Source of the DNA: Streptomyces omiyaensis
Lineage (GTDB): Bacteria > Actinomycetota > Actinomycetes > Streptomycetales > Streptomycetaceae
Assembly (NCBI RefSeq): GCF_014650895.1
Contig: NZ_BMVV01000038.1
Span: 1 to 50,790 of the forward strand
Length of the DNA stretch: 50,790 bases
Direction: 5' to 3'
Made by a program: the position numbers and the translations under genes. The notes under the pieces are model-generated. The model was given only the letters and a program-made list of their open reading frames with translations, ran no database searches and was not told the origin of the DNA. This document shows positions 40,570-48,537 of the stretch, piece after piece. Position 1 is the stretch's first letter; the number at the start of each line of letters is the position of its first letter.

Positions 40570-42592
40570 GGGCGGTCCTTCGGCGTCGGGTCGAACGGTG
40601 GGGGAGGGGAGGGATCTCCGGCGCCTTGGCGGCGCAGGCGACGAAGAGCAGGAAGACGACGGCCACGACCGCGACGGCGACGGCGAGGGAGAGCGCGGGC
40701 GGGCCGATCGCCGTCGAGCACAGCCAGCCCGCGCCGGTCGCCCACGCGGCGGCCGTGGCGAGCCGCAGCAGGTCCTCGCCGAGCCGGTTCGAGCGGACCG
40801 GGACGGTCTGGCGGTGGGCGCCGCGCAGCAGCAGGACGGCGGTCAGGGTGATCCCGAGCGCGTTGGCGGCGGCGATGCCGACGGCGCCCCAGGCGCGGGC
40901 GCCGGGCACCCCGGCGGCGGCGGTGGCGGCGAGCCCGGCGGCCATCGCGGCGGCCGGGTACCAGAGGGGGCGGGCGGCGGAGAAGTAGCAGCGGACGAGG
41001 GCGCCGACCATGGTCTGGCCGAGCAGCCCGAGCGCGTACACCCGCATCACGGCGGCCGTGGCGACCGTGTCCGCGTGGTCGAACTCGCCCCGCTGGAAGA
41101 GCAGTTCGACGATCCTGGGGGCGGCGGAGATCACCACGGAGGCGCCCACCAGGACCACCACCGCCGCCAGCAGCAGGTCCCGCTCGACCCGCCGCCGCGC
41201 CCCCTCCGGATCGCCCGCGGCCAGCGCCCGCGCCACCACCGGGAAGCTGACCGTGCACAGCATCAGCGACAGGATCATCGGCATCTGCGCGATCTTCTGC
41301 GCGTAGTTCAGGTGCGAGATCGCCCCGGACGGCAGCGGCGCCGCGAGGAACCGCTCGATCAGCGTCTGCGACTGGCGGATCAGCGAGAAGGCGACGACCG
41401 GCGCGATCAGGCCCAGGACGATCAGCCGCCCGTCCCCGCCGGACCCCGGCGCCGGTGCCTCCGGCTCCCGCGACGGCCCCGGCCGCGCCCGCAGCACCCG
41501 CAGCAGCGACGGCGCCTGCACCAGCACCATCAGCACCCCGCCGACCGCCACCCCGGCGGCCGCCGACCGCACCCCCCACGGGTCGCGCAGGAGCACCATC
41601 GTGCCGATGATGCCGACGTTGTACGCCACGTAGATCGCGGCCGGCGGCAGGAAGACGTGGTGCGCCCGCAGCGCCGCCGAGCAGTAGCCGACGAGCGCGA
41701 AGGTCAGCACGCAGGTCGCGGTGAGCCGGGTGCAGTCGACCGCGAGCCCCGGGTCGGAGAGCCCCGGCGCGAGGAGCCGGACGACCGACGGCGCGGCCGC
41801 GATCAGCACGGCGGCGACCAGCCCGACCGAGAGGGTCAGCCGGGGCAGCGTCCCGCGGACCAGACCCCGCACCGGATCGCCGGACAGCGCCCCCGGCCGG
41901 CGGGCCAGCGCCCGCGAGAAGGCCGGCACCAGGATCAGCGCCATCGCGTCCTCGATGAGCAGCGTGGACGCGAACTCCGGCACCGTCCACGCCACCAGGA
42001 AGGCGTCCGTCTCCGCGCCCGCGCCGAAGTACCCGGCGAGGATCTGGTCCCGGACGAGCCCGAGCACCGCCCCGACGGCGGTCAGCCCCGCCGTCACCGC
42101 CGCCGCCTTCGCCAGGAACCCCCGTCCCTGCCCGCCCCCCGCGGGCCCCTTCACCCGGGCGTGCGCCCTGCGCCCGGTCCGGGGCGGGGCGGCCGGCGGG
42201 GCGGTGAGCGTGGCGCCGGCCGCCGCGGCCCGGGGCCCGGCGCCGGCCGGGGAGGGCGCCGGCGCCCACACGTCGGCGGCGGGCGGCGCGGGACGGCGGA
42301 CGGCGACCCGGCGGGCACCGGCGAGGCCACCGGGCGCGGGGCCGGGCGCCGGAGCCGCGGCCCCGGCGCCCGGCCCCGCGCCCGGTGCCGCACCGGCCCC
42401 CGGCAGCACGGTGGCCCCCGGGGCGCACGGGGAGTCCGTGGCGTCCGGGGGCATCGGGGTCCAGGGGTCGGTCAGGGGATCGCCGCGCGGCGGACACGGC
42501 GGGGGCGGCGGCACCGCCCCGGGGCCGTACGCCCCCGGCGGCGCGACGTGCGCGTCCGTGGGATCCGGCGGACCGGCCCACGGGTCACGCAC
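40466..42592 (-). CDS. MurJ/Wzx-like polysaccharide flippase
   Basis: The protein has 708 residues from GTG 42592, overlapping the polymerase stop codon by eight bases. Residues 1 to about 145 are a Pro/Ala/Gly-rich disordered N-terminal extension. The rest has about fourteen membrane helices of the MOP superfamily, with MurJ-like LGLVRDQILAGYFGAGAETDAF and SHLNYAQKIAQMP. It probably flips lipid-linked repeat units; in this operon a Wzx role is more likely than lipid II. The basic cytoplasmic C-terminus (RRRRTAHARPHRAAP...) is encoded by DNA shared with the deacetylase gene. Confidence 0.88.
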   Translation of the reverse strand: MRDPWAGPPDPTDAHVAPPGAYGPGAVPPPPPCPPRGDPLTDPWTPMPPDATDSPCAPGATVLPGAGAAPGAGPGAGAAAPAPGPAPGGLAGARRVAVRRPAPPAADVWAPAPSPAGAGPRAAAAGATLTAPPAAPPRTGRRAHARVKGPAGGGQGRGFLAKAAAVTAGLTAVGAVLGLVRDQILAGYFGAGAETDAFLVAWTVPEFASTLLIEDAMALILVPAFSRALARRPGALSGDPVRGLVRGTLPRLTLSVGLVAAVLIAAAPSVVRLLAPGLSDPGLAVDCTRLTATCVLTFALVGYCSAALRAHHVFLPPAAIYVAYNVGIIGTMVLLRDPWGVRSAAAGVAVGGVLMVLVQAPSLLRVLRARPGPSREPEAPAPGSGGDGRLIVLGLIAPVVAFSLIRQSQTLIERFLAAPLPSGAISHLNYAQKIAQMPMILSLMLCTVSFPVVARALAAGDPEGARRRVERDLLLAAVVVLVGASVVISAAPRIVELLFQRGEFDHADTVATAAVMRVYALGLLGQTMVGALVRCYFSAARPLWYPAAAMAAGLAATAAAGVPGARAWGAVGIAAANALGITLTAVLLLRGAHRQTVPVRSNRLGEDLLRLATAAAWATGAGWLCSTAIGPPALSLAVAVAVVAVVFLLFVACAAKAPEIPPLPHRSTRRRRTAHARPHRAAPSAAEAAPVGEAAPVGGDVPLDHGRR
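40500..40535 (-). repeat. 18-bp tandem duplication inside a gene overlap
   Basis: cccacaggggcggcttcg occurs twice head to tail. It lies in the 104-bp overlap of the deacetylase and flippase frames and duplicates six residues in each protein (PPLWAK and EAAPVG). Confidence 0.95.
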
Positions 42593-43988
42593 CGCGCACC
42601 TCCGCCCGGCCCTCGGCGCCGGGAGCCAGCGCCCACCAGGCCGCCAGGCCGAACACCACCGACATCAGCACCGTCGACGGGCCGCCGATGTCCGCGTAGA
42701 AGAAGTCGATCAGCTGCCAGGCCAGCAGCCCGCTCGCCACCAGCGCGCAGTCCGCGCCCGACCGGCGCCGCCGCAGCGCCCCCACCAGCAGCGCCACCCA
42801 GCTCCCCGCCAGCGCGAGGAGCCCGATCAGCCCCTGCTCGCTGAGGACCAGCAGGTACATGTTGTGCGGGGAGAGCAGCGGCTGCTTCCGGAACCCCGCA
42901 CCCGCGCCGGCCGTGTCGCTGCCGGAGGAGAGCGCCACCGAGGCGTTCGAGTCCCGGTACCGGGGGAAGCCCTTCAGCCCGACCCCGGTCAGAGGCTCCG
43001 CGGCCCACATCCGCCCGGCCGCCGCCCACATCGTGTACCGGTCCGTCACCGACTGGTCCGGCGCCGCCGTCACCTGCGTGATGCTGGCGACCCGCTCCTT
43101 CACCATCGACGAGCCGATCCCGAGCCCGCCGACCAGCACCACCGCGAGCGCGCCCACCGCGAACGCCACCCGCACCGCCCGGCGCACCCCGCCGAGCAGC
43201 AGCTGGATCCCGCAGGCCAGCACGGTCGCGATCCACGCGCCCCGGCTGAAGGACAGCACCAGCGGCACCACCAGCAGCACCGCGCAGACCAGCGCGGCCG
43301 TCCGCGTCCGCCCGGCCGGACTGCCCAGCGCGATCCCGACGACGACGACCAGGCCGTACGCCACCACCGTCGCCATGCCCATCACGTCGGTCGCCCCGAA
43401 GGTGCCCACCGCCCGGATGTCCTCGCCCTGGTACGAGGCGCCCGTCCCCGTCAGGTACTGCGCGACGCCCACCCCGCCCTGGAGCAGCGCCAGGCCCACC
43501 AGCCCCCACGCCACCACCGTGAAGTCCCGCCGGTCCCGGACCATCAGCAGCACCGCCGCCGGGACCAGCACGAAGACCTGCACGTAGCGGGCGACGCCCG
43601 GCAGGCTCGACGCCGGGTCGTGCGAGGTGACCGCGGCCAGGCAGACCCCGAACACCGGCAGCCCGAGCACCACCGCCGCCGTCCGGGTCAGCGGCCGCGC
43701 GCCGCCGCGCAGCAGCCGCACGACACAGACCAGCACCAGCAGCCCGGAGGCCGCGTCGGCGACCGTGCCGGTGCCGCCCGTCCCGCCCTCCGCCCCACCG
43801 CCGCCCGGCACCAGGAGCAGCGCGATCACGGCGAGGACCGGGGAGAGCGCCCCGGCCCGCCGCGCCCAGTCCCGGGCGTCCGGCGCCCCGCCGCGGGCGT
43901 CCGGCGCCCCGCCGCGGGCGGCCGGTGCCCCGCCCGGGGCGCCCGGCCCCGCGGCGAGCACCGGCGCCGTCCTCACGGCCGTCGCCAT
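42585..43988 (-). CDS. O-antigen ligase/Wzy-like polysaccharide polymerase
   Basis: The 467-residue integral membrane protein has about twelve helices. The N-terminus holds a Gly/Ala/Asp-rich repeat (RGGAPDARGGAPDARD). The large extracytoplasmic loop near EPLTGVGLKGFPRYRDSN and SPHNMYLLVLSEQGLIGLL is the Wzy_C / O-antigen ligase signature, with the HN motif. It polymerises lipid-linked repeats or ligates the glycan outside the membrane. It starts two bases downstream of the glycosylphosphotransferase stop codon. Confidence 0.9.
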   Translation of the reverse strand: MATAVRTAPVLAAGPGAPGGAPAARGGAPDARGGAPDARDWARRAGALSPVLAVIALLLVPGGGGAEGGTGGTGTVADAASGLLVLVCVVRLLRGGARPLTRTAAVVLGLPVFGVCLAAVTSHDPASSLPGVARYVQVFVLVPAAVLLMVRDRRDFTVVAWGLVGLALLQGGVGVAQYLTGTGASYQGEDIRAVGTFGATDVMGMATVVAYGLVVVVGIALGSPAGRTRTAALVCAVLLVVPLVLSFSRGAWIATVLACGIQLLLGGVRRAVRVAFAVGALAVVLVGGLGIGSSMVKERVASITQVTAAPDQSVTDRYTMWAAAGRMWAAEPLTGVGLKGFPRYRDSNASVALSSGSDTAGAGAGFRKQPLLSPHNMYLLVLSEQGLIGLLALAGSWVALLVGALRRRRSGADCALVASGLLAWQLIDFFYADIGGPSTVLMSVVFGLAAWWALAPGAEGRAEVRGA

Positions 43989-43990
43989 CC

Positions 43991-45445
43991 TCAGCTCCCC
44001 GTGGGTCGGACGAGCCCGGCCGCGGTGCGCACCAGGATGCAGACGTCCTGCCAGAGCGACCAGTGGTCGATGTAGTGGTTGTCGAAGCGGCAGCGGTCCT
44101 CGATCGAGGTGTCGCCGCGCAGCCCGTGCACCTGTGCCAGACCGGTGAGCCCGACCGGCATCCGGTGGCGGGCCGCGTACCCCGCGTGGATCTTGCTGAA
44201 CTGGGCGACGAAGTAGGGGCGTTCGGGCCGGGGCCCGACCAGGCTCATGTCACCGCGGAGCACGTTCCACAGCTGCGGCAGCTCGTCCAGCGAGGACTTC
44301 CGCAGGAAGCCGCCGGCCGCGCTCATCCGCCGGTCCCCGGCCACGTTCCACCGGGTCGCCGACTCCGTCTCGTCGGACGGCCGGAGCGTACGGAACTTCA
44401 GCAGCGTGAAGTGGCGCCCGTGCTGGCCCACCCGCTCCTGCCGGAAGAGCACCCCCGGCCCGTCCGCCAGCCGCACCGCCAGCGCGCACACCGCCAGCAC
44501 CGGCAGCGCGAGCGCCAGCGCCGGACCGGCCAGCGCGATGTCCAGGGCCCGCTTGGCCAGCACCCCGCGCCGCTCGGTGGCCGGGATCAGACGGCGGCGG
44601 GCGTAGCCCCACACGTGCTCGCCCATCGGCCCCCCGCGGCGCTCGCCGCCGACCCGCCAGGTCGTGCAGCCGTAGTGCTGGAAGAGCGTGACCAGCTCCG
44701 GCTCGTCGACGAGGAACACCGCCTCGCGGACCGAGTTCTGGATGACCGCCCGGCGGATCTCCTCCGCCGTCGTCAGCAGCGGCAGCCCCGGCTCCAGCGG
44801 CCGCTGCTCGCCGACCGTCCCGTCCGGCAGCCCCACGAGGCCCACCGGCCGCATCCCGTACTCGGGGTGCTGCGCCGCCGCCGCCGCGAACCGGCGGGCC
44901 GCCGCCGGAGGACCCACCACCAGCGCCGAACGCGGCCGCTCCCGGGCGACCCGCCGCCCGCGCGCCAGCAGCGCCGCACGCAGCAGGGCCGCGACCCCGA
45001 CGTGGGCGACGTACGCCGCGGACAGCCGCAGCGGCCCGATCGCCAGCTCCGGCGACCAGGCCGCGGCACCCGCCGCCGCCACGCACCACACCACCCCGGC
45101 CCGGGACGCCAGCGCCGGCAGCTCGTCGAGCAGCCGCACGTGCGCCGCCGGCCGGTACAGCCCGCCGCGCCCGTCGAGGACGAGCAGCAGCGCCGCCATC
45201 GGCAGCAGCAGCCGCGGGTCCTGGTGCGCGGGGCCGAGCAGCGCGCCGCCGGCGAGCACCGCCAGACAGTCGACGACCCGCAGCACCGCCGGCCCGGGAC
45301 CCGGCCGCGGGGCCGTCCGGTGGCGCGGCGGCGCGAGCCGGCCCGGCAGCCGCCGCCGGGGGGCGAGCGAGGCCGGCCCGAAGGCGGGCCCCGCGACCGG
45401 CCACGGGCCGGGCGAGGAGGGAACGCTGGTACTTTCCGTGGTCAC
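43991..45445 (-). CDS. Polyprenyl glycosylphosphotransferase (initiating enzyme)
   Basis: The protein has 484 residues from GTG 45445, overlapping the upstream stop codon by four bases. It has four to five N-terminal helices, a CoA-binding-like middle domain (SALVVGPPAAARRFAAAA) and a C-terminal sugar transferase domain. That domain reads KRALDIALAGPALALALPVL, FRTLRPSDETES, SSLDELPQLWNVLRGDMSLVGPRPE. The WbaP/CpsE family transfers a sugar-1-phosphate to undecaprenyl phosphate, the first step of repeat-unit assembly. This gene defines the operon as a polymer pathway. Confidence 0.94.
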   Translation of the reverse strand: MTTESTSVPSSPGPWPVAGPAFGPASLAPRRRLPGRLAPPRHRTAPRPGPGPAVLRVVDCLAVLAGGALLGPAHQDPRLLLPMAALLLVLDGRGGLYRPAAHVRLLDELPALASRAGVVWCVAAAGAAAWSPELAIGPLRLSAAYVAHVGVAALLRAALLARGRRVARERPRSALVVGPPAAARRFAAAAAQHPEYGMRPVGLVGLPDGTVGEQRPLEPGLPLLTTAEEIRRAVIQNSVREAVFLVDEPELVTLFQHYGCTTWRVGGERRGGPMGEHVWGYARRRLIPATERRGVLAKRALDIALAGPALALALPVLAVCALAVRLADGPGVLFRQERVGQHGRHFTLLKFRTLRPSDETESATRWNVAGDRRMSAAGGFLRKSSLDELPQLWNVLRGDMSLVGPRPERPYFVAQFSKIHAGYAARHRMPVGLTGLAQVHGLRGDTSIEDRCRFDNHYIDHWSLWQDVCILVRTAAGLVRPTGS

Positions 45446-46584
45446 TGCGCAATCGGCTCTCTGTGCTCGGTGCCCCGCACTCCGGCCAGCTCGCGGTAGA
45501 TCTCCGCGACGGCCGCGCCGGTGCGCCGCACATCGAATCTGCTGAGGACGTGCTCGTGGGCCTCGCGGCCCAGGCGGTGCCGCAACTCCGGCCCGCCGAG
45601 GAGGCGGCCGAGAGCGGCGGCGAGGGCGGCCGGGTCCTCGGGCGGGACCAGGCACGGGGCTTCGTGGCCGGGCGGCAGGCTCTCGCGCGCCCCGTCGACG
45701 TCGGTGACGACGACCGGACGGCCCGCGGCCATCGCCTCCAGCGGCGACAGCGCCATGCCCTCCCAGCGCGACGGCAGGACGACGACGTCCGCCGCCCGGT
45801 ACCAGGGGGCGGTGTCGCCGACGGCACCGGTGAACCGCACCGAGGGACCGGCGGCGGCCCGCAGCCGCTCCCCGTCCGGCCCGTCGCCGACCAGCACCAG
45901 ACGTGCGGCCGGCACCTCGGCGAGGACCGCGGGCCAGGCGGCGAGCAGCACGTCCTGGCCCTTCTGCCGGCAGAGCCGGCCCACGCACACCACGGTGGGC
46001 TCACCACCGGGCACGGGGGCGGGGCCGTCGGCCGCGAACCGCGCCACGTCCACGCCGTTGTGCACCACCGACCAGGCCGCCACGACCCCGGCCTCCTCGC
46101 CGGTACGCCGCTCCGCCCCGCTCACGCAGAGGATCCGGTCGGCCCAGCGGGCGCCGAACCGCTCCCAGCGGCGGGCGAGTTCGGCCGTGGTGCCGGTGAC
46201 GGCCTCGAAGGACCAGGCGTGCGGCTGGTACACGGTCGGGATCCGGCCGCGCACCGCGAGCCGGGCGCACAGGCCCGCCTTCGCCGAATGCGCGTGGACG
46301 AGTCCGGGCCGGACGGCGCGGACCACCCGGGCCAGGTCGCGGGTCTCGCGGAGGACCGCGCGGCCGGGGTCGCGCCCGGCCCGCCAGTCGTGGACCTCCG
46401 CGCCCTCGGCGCGCAGCTCCGCGGCGAGCCCGGTGCCGGGCGGGCAGGCGACGACGGGCCGCAGGCCGGCCGCGCGCTGGGCGCGCACCAGGTCGGCGAC
46501 GACCCGGGCGACCCCGCCGTCGCCGGGCTGGACCGCGTGCAGGACGGTGACGGACCCGGAGTCCGCCTCGATCGGGGTCCGCAC
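45442..46584 (-). CDS. GT4 glycosyltransferase
   Basis: The protein has 380 residues from GTG 46584, which lies just past the preceding stop codon; a GTG at 46551 is also possible. It has a GT-B fold: VTVLHAVQPGDGGVARVV at the N-terminus, VHAHSAKAGLCARL, and the donor site TVVCVGRLCRQKGQDVLL with SRWEGMALSPLEAMAAGRPVV (EX7E). It adds the second or later sugar after the initiating phosphotransferase. Confidence 0.92.
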   Translation of the reverse strand: MRTPIEADSGSVTVLHAVQPGDGGVARVVADLVRAQRAAGLRPVVACPPGTGLAAELRAEGAEVHDWRAGRDPGRAVLRETRDLARVVRAVRPGLVHAHSAKAGLCARLAVRGRIPTVYQPHAWSFEAVTGTTAELARRWERFGARWADRILCVSGAERRTGEEAGVVAAWSVVHNGVDVARFAADGPAPVPGGEPTVVCVGRLCRQKGQDVLLAAWPAVLAEVPAARLVLVGDGPDGERLRAAAGPSVRFTGAVGDTAPWYRAADVVVLPSRWEGMALSPLEAMAAGRPVVVTDVDGARESLPPGHEAPCLVPPEDPAALAAALGRLLGGPELRHRLGREAHEHVLSRFDVRRTGAAVAEIYRELAGVRGTEHREPIAQ

Positions 46585-46585
46585 G

Positions 46586-47644
46586 TCAGCGCCGTACGTC
46601 CGCCTGCAGGAAGAGCGCGCCGAGCCAGACGGTGTCCTCACGGCTGCCGAGCCGGACGTGGACACGGTCGGCTCCTTGGCGCAGCGCCCCCCGCAGATCG
46701 AAGACGTCGGAGTCGTACCCCAGGGTGTTCCCGGCATCGGGGAACCGGGTGCTCCCGGCCTTGCCGAATTCGGTGATGCTGGAGTTCAGGACGTCGTTCA
46801 CGGAATTGGCGGAATCACCGATCCGGGTCGCCTTCCGGTGACTCGTGCGGACCTCCAGGTAATCCCCGGAAGTTCCCCGGTCGCCGTCATAGGCGATCAC
46901 TCCGAGCCGCCCCTCGGAGCCCTTCGGATAACGGTGTCCGTCGAGTGCGACGCGCAGCTCGCCGGAGCGCGGACCGACCGTCTCGAAGCCGTCCCAGACG
47001 CTCAGCCGGCGCAGCGGCTCGTCGTCCTTCTCGTACGCGGCGACCAGCGTCCAGCCGCCCCAGCCGCCCACCGCGCTGCGGCCCATGGCGACGTTCACCT
47101 GCGCGACCGTCCACTGTCCCGGAGTGGCCCACCGGACCAGCTCGGTGACGTCGGCGGAGGCCTGGAAGGCGTCGGCGCCGTCCGCGGCGCGGTGGCCGAC
47201 CAGGGTGTCCGCGAGGACCGCCTTGTACCGCCCGCCGGGCTCCGCGATCAGCACCCGCCCGTTGTCCTCCGGCGGCTTCTGCTCGCCCACCCGCAGGTTG
47301 CCGCCCCAGTACAGCCGGGCCCAGGCGACCCGGGCGCCGGCCGGCACGCGCAGCTCGGCACGGCTGGAGTTGTACGTGTCGGGGTTGTCGTCCACGTCGA
47401 CGTAGCCGATCGCCGCCCCGTCGTTGGCCGTCTCGGTGCCCTCGCCGCCCTTCGCGGAGGCGTTGGCGGCGCGGACGATCCCGCCGCGCAGCTCGGCCTG
47501 GTAGCGCGCGGCGAAGGGGACCCGGGCGGCCTCCCCGGGGGCGGGTGCGGCGGCGGAGGCGAGCGGCGGCGCGGCCGACAGAACCGCGCACGCCAGGGCG
47601 CACCACACGCTGCGACGCACAGCAGGAACCGCTGAATTCCGCAT
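46586..47644 (-). CDS. Secreted surface-adhesin-like protein leading the polysaccharide operon
   Basis: The protein has 352 residues from ATG 47644, with GGAGAA upstream. The signal peptide ends near residue 31 (PPLASA-A). The mature protein is beta-rich: VPFAARYQAELRGGIVRAAN, VDVDDNPDTYNSSRAELRVPAG, ARLYWGGNLR, WGGWTLVAAYEKDDEPLRRLSVWDGF. I recall this module from the N-terminal part of large actinobacterial adhesin-like surface proteins (DUF3344-like annotation, unverified). It has no anchor or enzyme motif. As first gene of the operon it may bind or organise the polymer. Confidence 0.75.
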   Translation of the reverse strand: MRNSAVPAVRRSVWCALACAVLSAAPPLASAAAPAPGEAARVPFAARYQAELRGGIVRAANASAKGGEGTETANDGAAIGYVDVDDNPDTYNSSRAELRVPAGARVAWARLYWGGNLRVGEQKPPEDNGRVLIAEPGGRYKAVLADTLVGHRAADGADAFQASADVTELVRWATPGQWTVAQVNVAMGRSAVGGWGGWTLVAAYEKDDEPLRRLSVWDGFETVGPRSGELRVALDGHRYPKGSEGRLGVIAYDGDRGTSGDYLEVRTSHRKATRIGDSANSVNDVLNSSITEFGKAGSTRFPDAGNTLGYDSDVFDLRGALRQGADRVHVRLGSREDTVWLGALFLQADVRR

Positions 47645-47751
47645 ACAGGTTCTCCGCTTTGATGAGAGGAGGAAGGGAAGACCCGTGAAGACCGGGGGAG
47701 GGGAAGGTGTCGTCCGCACGAAATGGGTGAACGCGCGGCGGGCCCGGAAGC

Positions 47752-47767
47752 AACGTTCGGGAACGTT
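47752..47767. promoter_or_regulatory. 16-bp palindrome, candidate operator
   Basis: AACGTTC-GG-GAACGTT has seven-base perfect arms. Its centre coincides with the start of transcription expected from the leftward -10 box at 47765-47770, so a bound protein would block initiation. Confidence 0.6.
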
Positions 47768-47793
47768 ATAACCCCGGCGCGGAGCGATAGTAA
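47765..47793 (-). promoter_or_regulatory. Candidate promoter of the polysaccharide operon
   Basis: Leftward, TTACTA (47788-47793) and TATAAC (47765-47770) are 17 bases apart. The -10 is close to the housekeeping consensus and the -35 is weak. Confidence 0.5.
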
Positions 47794-47932
47794 GCATTAG
47801 ATGCTCGGAAACGCTAACTCCCGTATCCCGGTGGCAGGTTCCTCGTTGAGCGTGTTGCGCCATTCCCGGGTCCATCGCCCGAATGGCCCTCCGGTGACCC
47901 GAAGATCGGCCCGATGTCACCCGTTCGGGAGA

Positions 47933-47960
47933 GCAACCGATGAAAAGCCGGGGCGTTGTT
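47933..47960 (+). promoter_or_regulatory. ECF-like promoter of chaplin 2
   Basis: GCAACC (47933-47938), 16 bases, GTTGTT (47955-47960, followed by GA). Layout and spacing match the rodlin promoters GGAACC-N16-GTTGAT. Confidence 0.6.
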
Positions 47961-48023
47961 GAGGGAGCCGGGCCGAACAGTCCGCGCAGTCCGAGTTGGA
48001 AATCGATCGAGGAGAACTTCTCC

Positions 48024-48263
48024 ATGTCCCGTATCGCGAAGGCCGTTGTCCTGACCGTGGGTGCCGCCGCCGCGGTCGCCGGTGCCGCCGGTGCCGCCGC
48101 CGCCGACTCCATCGCCGAGGGCGCTGCCGTGAAGTCCCCCGGTGTCGGCTCCGGCAACGTCGTCCAGGTCCCGGTCCACATCCCGGTGAACCTCTGCGGC
48201 AACACGGTGAGCGTCATCGGCGCGCTCAACCCGGCCTTCGGCAACGCCTGCGTCAACGCCTGA
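48024..48263 (+). CDS. chp: Short chaplin 2
   Basis: The 79-residue secreted protein has ribosome binding site GAGGAG nine bases before the ATG. The signal peptide MSRIAKAVVLTVGAAAAVAG... is cleaved after AAA-D. One chaplin domain follows: KSPGVGSGNVVQVPVHIPVN, then CGNTVSVIGALNPAFGNAC, Cys 58 and Cys 76, ending VNA. With no sorting signal it belongs to the small secreted class, most like ChpF-H. It forms amyloid fibrils that make aerial hyphae hydrophobic. It is divergent from the polysaccharide operon. Confidence 0.95.
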   Translation: MSRIAKAVVLTVGAAAAVAGAAGAAAADSIAEGAAVKSPGVGSGNVVQVPVHIPVNLCGNTVSVIGALNPAFGNACVNA

Positions 48264-48289
48264 TCTCGCACGTCGGATCGGTCCTTCCG

Positions 48290-48332
48290 AAGCCGGTGCG
48301 CCCACCCCGCGGGTGGGCGCACCGGCTTTTTC
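48290..48332 (+). terminator. Canonical intrinsic terminator after chaplin 2
   Basis: A 16-bp perfect stem (AGCCGGTGCGCCCACC and its complement, 48291-48327) is followed by a T-run (CTTTTTCC), rare in this genome. Confidence 0.9.
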
Positions 48333-48476
48333 CTTGCGGCCACTGGGCCGGCACCCGTTCGGACGCATCCCCGTGCGCCGCCCGGTGCAACGGCGTACGC
48401 CCCTTCGGGGGGCAGGGCGGGGCAGCGGATTCACTCGAAAGGAGGCGTGGCGCTCCGTAGTTTCCCGGTTGCGGAG

Positions 48477-48486
48477 GGCTATAGCC
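48477..48486. promoter_or_regulatory. Palindrome upstream of the Pro-rich secreted protein gene
   Basis: GGCTATAGCC is a perfect 10-bp palindrome about 50 bases before the start codon, flanked by TGCGG and CCGCA. It may be an operator or part of the promoter; no clear -35 and -10 pair is seen. Confidence 0.35.
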
Positions 48487-48537
48487 GCAGGCACGGTGGG
48501 AGGGCAGTTGTCCGACGCATAAGGAAAAGGAACACAT

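Larger units (their letters stand above)
47645..48023. other. Divergent control region of polysaccharide operon and chaplin 2
   Basis: This stretch of about 380 bases without a gene holds a leftward promoter with a palindrome (47752-47793), a second small inverted repeat AGCAT-TAG-ATGCT (47793-47805) and a rightward ECF-like promoter (47933-47960). The leftward leader is about 114 bases. It is visibly richer in A and T than its surroundings. Confidence 0.7.

Noticed and set aside
36739..47644. Teichoic acid or peptidoglycan operon instead of exopolysaccharide
   Set aside because: The initiating polyprenyl glycosylphosphotransferase, Wzy-type polymerase, Wzz-like protein and deacetylase together fit a Wzx/Wzy polysaccharide. 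There is no TagF- or Mur-ligase-type enzyme.
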